Below are positions 60,551-64,000 of a stretch of 64,000 bases of DNA, piece by piece. A program made the translations under genes and the position numbers. The first letter of the stretch is position 1. Each line of letters opens with the position of its first letter. This DNA is from Oscillospiraceae bacterium (GTDB lineage Bacteria; Bacillota; Clostridia; Oscillospirales; Ruminococcaceae), in assembly GCA_017505635.1 (NCBI GenBank), contig JAFVOU010000021.1, positions 1 through 64,000 of the forward strand. The letters are read 5' to 3'. Below the pieces are notes generated by a model. That model saw only the letters and a list, made by a program, of their open reading frames with translations. It ran no database searches and was not told the DNA's origin.

Positions 60551-62590
60551 TTAAATTGAACCTTTGTAGTAAAGTCCGCGTGTAAAATCTTTGCCGAATG
60601 CTTCGCCGTTTATGAATTTTTCAATCACTTTCTCCGCCTGCTGCTGTGTTTCCACAGTAAAATTAAGGGATATATAATCGCTTGCTATTTCTTCCTTTCT
60701 GTCTCCCATATAAACAGGCACCGAATTGAAGATTTCACGGTATCCCTTTGCTTTGCCGTGACATACAACAGGCATTTTTACACCTTTTCTGTCGGTAAGC
60801 CAGCCTTTTCCGTCACATTTGTCACAGCTTCTGATATTGGAAATCGGGCAGGACTTTGTAAGCATAAGCGGAATATATCCGTAGCCATAAACAATTGTTT
60901 TTATGCTGTGGTCTATACGTCTGATGTTTTCAAGTGTAATTTCCGGGCTGAGTGTAATGAAATCCACACCCAGTTCCTTATATTGCTGTGCCGCAACAGA
61001 GTTGGACACATTAAGGGTAAATGATGAAAACACCTTTTTCTCTTTGACAAGAGGAAGATGCCCGATATTCTGCACACAGAAACGGTCAATACCCATATCA
61101 CCCGCTGCGCTTATAAGTGCTCTGAGTTTTTGTGTACCGTTAAACATATCCCTTGTCAGTTCCAGAACAATTTTGTCCTTGTACAGCTCGGTTTCGGGCT
61201 GATGAAGGTTTTCTATCGGAACAATAATATATTCAAGTTTATCGGCATATTTCTGCGGTATCTGACTGTAATTTTCAAAACGTGCTATCAGCTTTGGTGT
61301 CTGATATCTCGGCTTGAACGGAACAAACTTATAATCATAAATTTCATATTCGTTCTTTGTACTGCGCGCATCAAGCAGCTGCTGTACAAGCTGATGCCTT
61401 GCTTCGTTTACTGCAGCAAGCGGCAGATATTTGCCTTCCATCAAATCAAGTTCTGTTTTGTCGAGATAAAACGGTGTGCCGCCAAGTTTTGCAAGTGCAT
61501 TGGAAAGGCTTTTTGCATAATCATTCTGTGAATCCTGCACTTTTTCGTTTATAGCGACTTCAAACTGATTTTTACCATCGGATATTGTCAGAGCAGAGCT
61601 TGTTTCACCCATTGTAAATGCAAAATCAACAGGTACATACTGTCCCTCTCTGCGGTACAGCTGACGCAGCTGAGGAAGCACCTCTTTTGTTCGCTGACTG
61701 TCTTCTTTTGTTCTTACACCGAATATATCGTTTGAAAATTTACCTTCGATATAATTATTTGTAAAACCGGACCGGCTGAATGTATCACGCAGCATCTGCT
61801 TATCAAAGCTTTCGCCGTTTACTGCCTTGCGGCAGGCATCAACAGCACCTGCAACATATTCAGGTGTACGCAGTCTGCCCTCGATTTTAACACACTTAAC
61901 CCCGATATCTTTAAGCTGTTTTATCATATCAACAGCACAAAGGTCCTTGAGGCTGAGATGATAGTCTTCCTGAGGTCCTTTTGCAGAAAACGGCAGACGG
62001 CAGGTACCTGCACAACGTCCGCGGTTGCCGCTTCGGCCACCCAGAAAGGTGCTTGCATAACACTGACCGGAAAGGCACACACACAGAGCACCATGAATAA
62101 AAACCTCTGTTTCGATGCCGCAGTTTTCGGTTATATATTTTATTTTTTCAAAAGAACATTCCCTTGCAAGAATAACACGGGTAAAACCCATTTCCTTAAG
62201 CTGAACAGCGCCTTCAAGGGTGTGTACTGCCATCTGTGTAGAACCGTGGCGTGCAAGGGACGGAGCGATTTCCTTTACAATTTTTGCCGCAGCCATATCC
62301 TGCAGAATGACTGCATCAACACCGCATTCTGCAACATTTTTAACAGTATCTGCAAAGCTTTCAAGTTCTGTATCATAAAGGATTGTATTAAGAGTAACGT
62401 TTACGGTAACATTTCTTGCGTGACAGAATTTTACTGCTTCGCTGAGAGTTTCCCAATCGAAATTTGTTGCAGAGGCACGGGCATTAAAATTCTGAACACC
62501 AAGATACACGCTGTCTGCACCCGCAAACACCGCTGCTTTTAAGTTATCAAAATCACCTGCCGGTGCAAGAATTTCAAAACGGTTATTCAT
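60551..62590 (-). CDS. U32 family peptidase/hydroxylase (RlhA/TrhP-like) with DUF3656
   Basis: A 679-residue U32 protein. Relatives RlhA and TrhP hydroxylate rRNA or tRNA and use iron-sulfur clusters; older names call it collagenase-like. Marks are LAPAGDFDNLKAAVFAGADSVYLG at the N terminus and EVFIHGALCVCLSGQCYASTFLGGRSGNRGRCAGTCRLP (about 160-200), then a DUF3656-type middle part and a C-terminal half with SCPISNIRSCDKCDGKG. The start is ATG 62590, after GAGAGGCAGCA inside the zapA end. The frame is open 34 codons further, overlapping zapA. Confidence 0.92.
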   Translation of the reverse strand: MNNRFEILAPAGDFDNLKAAVFAGADSVYLGVQNFNARASATNFDWETLSEAVKFCHARNVTVNVTLNTILYDTELESFADTVKNVAECGVDAVILQDMAAAKIVKEIAPSLARHGSTQMAVHTLEGAVQLKEMGFTRVILARECSFEKIKYITENCGIETEVFIHGALCVCLSGQCYASTFLGGRSGNRGRCAGTCRLPFSAKGPQEDYHLSLKDLCAVDMIKQLKDIGVKCVKIEGRLRTPEYVAGAVDACRKAVNGESFDKQMLRDTFSRSGFTNNYIEGKFSNDIFGVRTKEDSQRTKEVLPQLRQLYRREGQYVPVDFAFTMGETSSALTISDGKNQFEVAINEKVQDSQNDYAKSLSNALAKLGGTPFYLDKTELDLMEGKYLPLAAVNEARHQLVQQLLDARSTKNEYEIYDYKFVPFKPRYQTPKLIARFENYSQIPQKYADKLEYIIVPIENLHQPETELYKDKIVLELTRDMFNGTQKLRALISAAGDMGIDRFCVQNIGHLPLVKEKKVFSSFTLNVSNSVAAQQYKELGVDFITLSPEITLENIRRIDHSIKTIVYGYGYIPLMLTKSCPISNIRSCDKCDGKGWLTDRKGVKMPVVCHGKAKGYREIFNSVPVYMGDRKEEIASDYISLNFTVETQQQAEKVIEKFINGEAFGKDFTRGLYYKGSI

Positions 62591-62936
62591 TGCTGCCTCT
62601 CTGGCTCTTGAGGTACTGAATGTCCACTTTAAGCTTTTCAAGTTCAATTTTAACCTTTTCGGCTTCATATCTTGCTTTATTTGCTTCTTCAAGATACTGT
62701 TTTATCTGCAGACGCATATTGTCTGCACCTTTTGAAGATTTTTCAAGCTTGTCCAGATATGTCATTGCGCAGATAACCGCTGCCGCTGTAACAGAAGCCG
62801 AAGCAGTCTGGTCCAGAACTGTGCGCATATCCTGGTCAAGTGTTTTTGCTATGGACAAAACGTGCTCTTCGCTGTCCATAGAATTGATGGTGTAGGTTGA
62901 GCCTGCAATATTTAATTTTATTTTGTTAAAAGGCAT
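62583..62936 (-). CDS. zapA: Cell division protein ZapA
   Basis: A 117-residue FtsZ-associated protein. The N-terminal domain (NKIKLNIAGSTYTINSMDSEEHVLSIAKTLDQDM) is the ZapA fold, and residues 75-112 form a coiled coil (IKQYLEEANKARYEAEKVKIELEKLK). It bundles FtsZ at the division site. AGGGAGG precedes the ATG. It overlaps the U32 gene by eight bases, an arrangement common in Firmicutes. First gene of the minus-strand division and shape block. Confidence 0.92.
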   Translation of the reverse strand: MPFNKIKLNIAGSTYTINSMDSEEHVLSIAKTLDQDMRTVLDQTASASVTAAAVICAMTYLDKLEKSSKGADNMRLQIKQYLEEANKARYEAEKVKIELEKLKVDIQYLKSQRGSNE

Positions 62937-63143
62937 AATTAACCTCCCTGATATATATAAATTGATTTTTAAATAAAATTACTCACAATATATTGTACAT
63001 TATAATTTGACTTTTAGCAACAATATAATATATAATAATGAAACATTTTTCTTGTTGTAATATATAAGGAAACTTGTTATACTGACTAAGATGGTTAATT
63101 TTGTATATTTATAAAACCATAATAAAAGAGAGGGAGTGTAATT

Positions 63144-64000
63144 TTGCAGTACAATATTACATCTAAACAGCTTGCAGAAGAAGTAAAAAGTATTCTTATG
63201 CAGGAACATTCCAAAAAGCTTGAAGAAGCTACTTATGAAGACATCTACAAGGCTACAGCATACTGTGTAAGAAGAATGCTCAGCCGCAAAAACAACGAAT
63301 TTATGGCAGATACCTATGGCCAGGGCAAAAAGAAGGTATACTACCTTTGTATAGAATTTTTGATGGGCCGCAGCCTTAAAACAAACCTTTACAATATGGG
63401 CTTGGACAAAGTTGCTGCTGATATGTTTAAGGAATTTGGTGTATCTGAAGAACGCATTTATGAATGTGAACCTGACGCAGGTCTTGGCAATGGCGGTCTC
63501 GGCCGTCTTGCTGCATGCTTTATGGATGCTCTTGCAAGCGACCAGTATGCCGGCGGCGGTTACTCTATTCTTTATGAGTACGGTATCTTCAAACAGAAAA
63601 TCGTTAACGGCTGGCAGCAGGAACAGCCTGACAACTGGCTTCCTGGCGGTGAAGTATGGCTGAAAGCTCATCCAAACCAGGCTGTTGAAGTTAAATTCGG
63701 CGGTACAGCAGAAAGTGTATGGAGCGAAGGTTTCCATCACGTTGTGCACAAGGACTACTCCAGTGTTATGGCTATCCCATACGATATGTATGTTTCCGGC
63801 TATGACAGCAAAGGCGTTTCCAAACTGAGACTGTGGGAATCCAAAGCCAAATCCATCGATATGGAAAGCTTTAACAAAGGTGACTATCTGCAGGCAATTA
63901 AAGCCGGCAGCGATGCTGAACTTATCAGTAAAGTCCTCTACCCTAACGATAATCACACTGAAGGTAAAATCCTTCGTCTTAAACAGCAGTACTTCTTCTG
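63144..64000 (+). CDS. glgP: Glycogen/maltodextrin phosphorylase, 5' part (runs off the window)
   Basis: GT35 phosphorylase that releases glucose-1-phosphate from alpha-1,4-glucans. The visible 285 codons contain KVYYLCIEFLMGRSLKTNLYN, EPDAGLGNGGLGRLAACFMDALAS and YGIFKQKIVNGWQQEQPDNWL, all hallmarks of the family. The Lys that binds pyridoxal phosphate lies beyond the window. The start is TTG 63144, seven bases after GGGAG (reads M-QYNITSKQLAEEV). It is divergent from zapA across about 207 bases. Confidence 0.95.
   Translation, partial: MQYNITSKQLAEEVKSILMQEHSKKLEEATYEDIYKATAYCVRRMLSRKNNEFMADTYGQGKKKVYYLCIEFLMGRSLKTNLYNMGLDKVAADMFKEFGVSEERIYECEPDAGLGNGGLGRLAACFMDALASDQYAGGGYSILYEYGIFKQKIVNGWQQEQPDNWLPGGEVWLKAHPNQAVEVKFGGTAESVWSEGFHHVVHKDYSSVMAIPYDMYVSGYDSKGVSKLRLWESKAKSIDMESFNKGDYLQAIKAGSDAELISKVLYPNDNHTEGKILRLKQQYFF

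Noticed and set aside
62591..62692. Upstream extension of the U32 gene by 34 codons
   Set aside because: It lies wholly inside the zapA coding region; the conserved protein begins at NNRFEILAPAGD and an SD precedes ATG 62590.

Overview
The window looks like a moderately AT-rich chromosomal segment from an endospore-lineage anaerobe of the class Clostridia (Firmicutes). The support is a Spo0A gene with 0A boxes, a SigK-type sigma gene, an mre/PBP2 block followed by MinD-like and MgsA-like genes, a SAM-I riboswitch on metK, an FMN riboswitch on ribU, and Gram-positive style lipoproteins and BlaI/M56 sensing. Family or genus cannot be fixed from sequence reading alone. No rRNA, tRNA, CRISPR array, prophage or transposase was recognised.

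Layout: 0-5.2 kb (minus) holds a cell-surface polysaccharide cluster (sugar-phosphate transferase, DUF4422 glycosyltransferase, Wzm/Wzt-type ABC exporter) downstream of a sigK-like gene that stops inside its recognition helix. 5.2-11.7 kb (minus) holds a two-module amidase and a three-gene MacB-like ABC unit with a Pro/Thr-stalked membrane-anchored protein. 11.9-15.6 kb (plus) has a DUF218 protein, an MBOAT acyltransferase and an SGNH partner. Then follow pyrB with a fused PyrI-like zinc domain (minus), a BlaI/M56 sensor pair with twin operators, and two paralogous secreted transglutaminase-like/Fn3 proteins (17-24.6 kb, plus). 24.6-35.8 kb is a mosaic of housekeeping and accessory genes: phosphatase, HAD, MATE, two thioesterases, spo0A, a MoaE-like gene, a compositionally different methyltransferase beside a repeat element, metK, ribU, mscS and degV. 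35.9-38.4 kb is a Gx-transporter-groES-groEL unit. 38.7-43.9 kb (plus) has an FMN-binding lipoprotein, then a second acyltransferase module (DUF4358 lipoprotein, MBOAT, DHHW protein) and a MATE transporter. 44.6-53.5 kb is an opp peptide-import operon ending in an Xaa-Pro aminopeptidase, divergent from a LysR regulator. 53.6-62.9 kb (minus) is the cell-shape and division region: zapA, U32 peptidase, DUF4321, maf, mreBCD, PBP2, MinD-like, MgsA-like. The window ends inside a glycogen phosphorylase gene (plus).

Common themes are envelope construction (polysaccharide export, two O-acylation modules, amidase, mre/PBP2), nutrient uptake, and sporulation control. The most unusual features are several apparent pseudo-enzymes or remodelled proteins: an MgsA homologue lacking its catalytic residues, a transglutaminase paralogue lacking its catalytic His, a Spo0A with a degraded acidic pocket, a truncated SigK, and a cytoplasmic export ATPase carrying an Fn3 module nearly identical in style to those of the secreted proteins 20 kb away.
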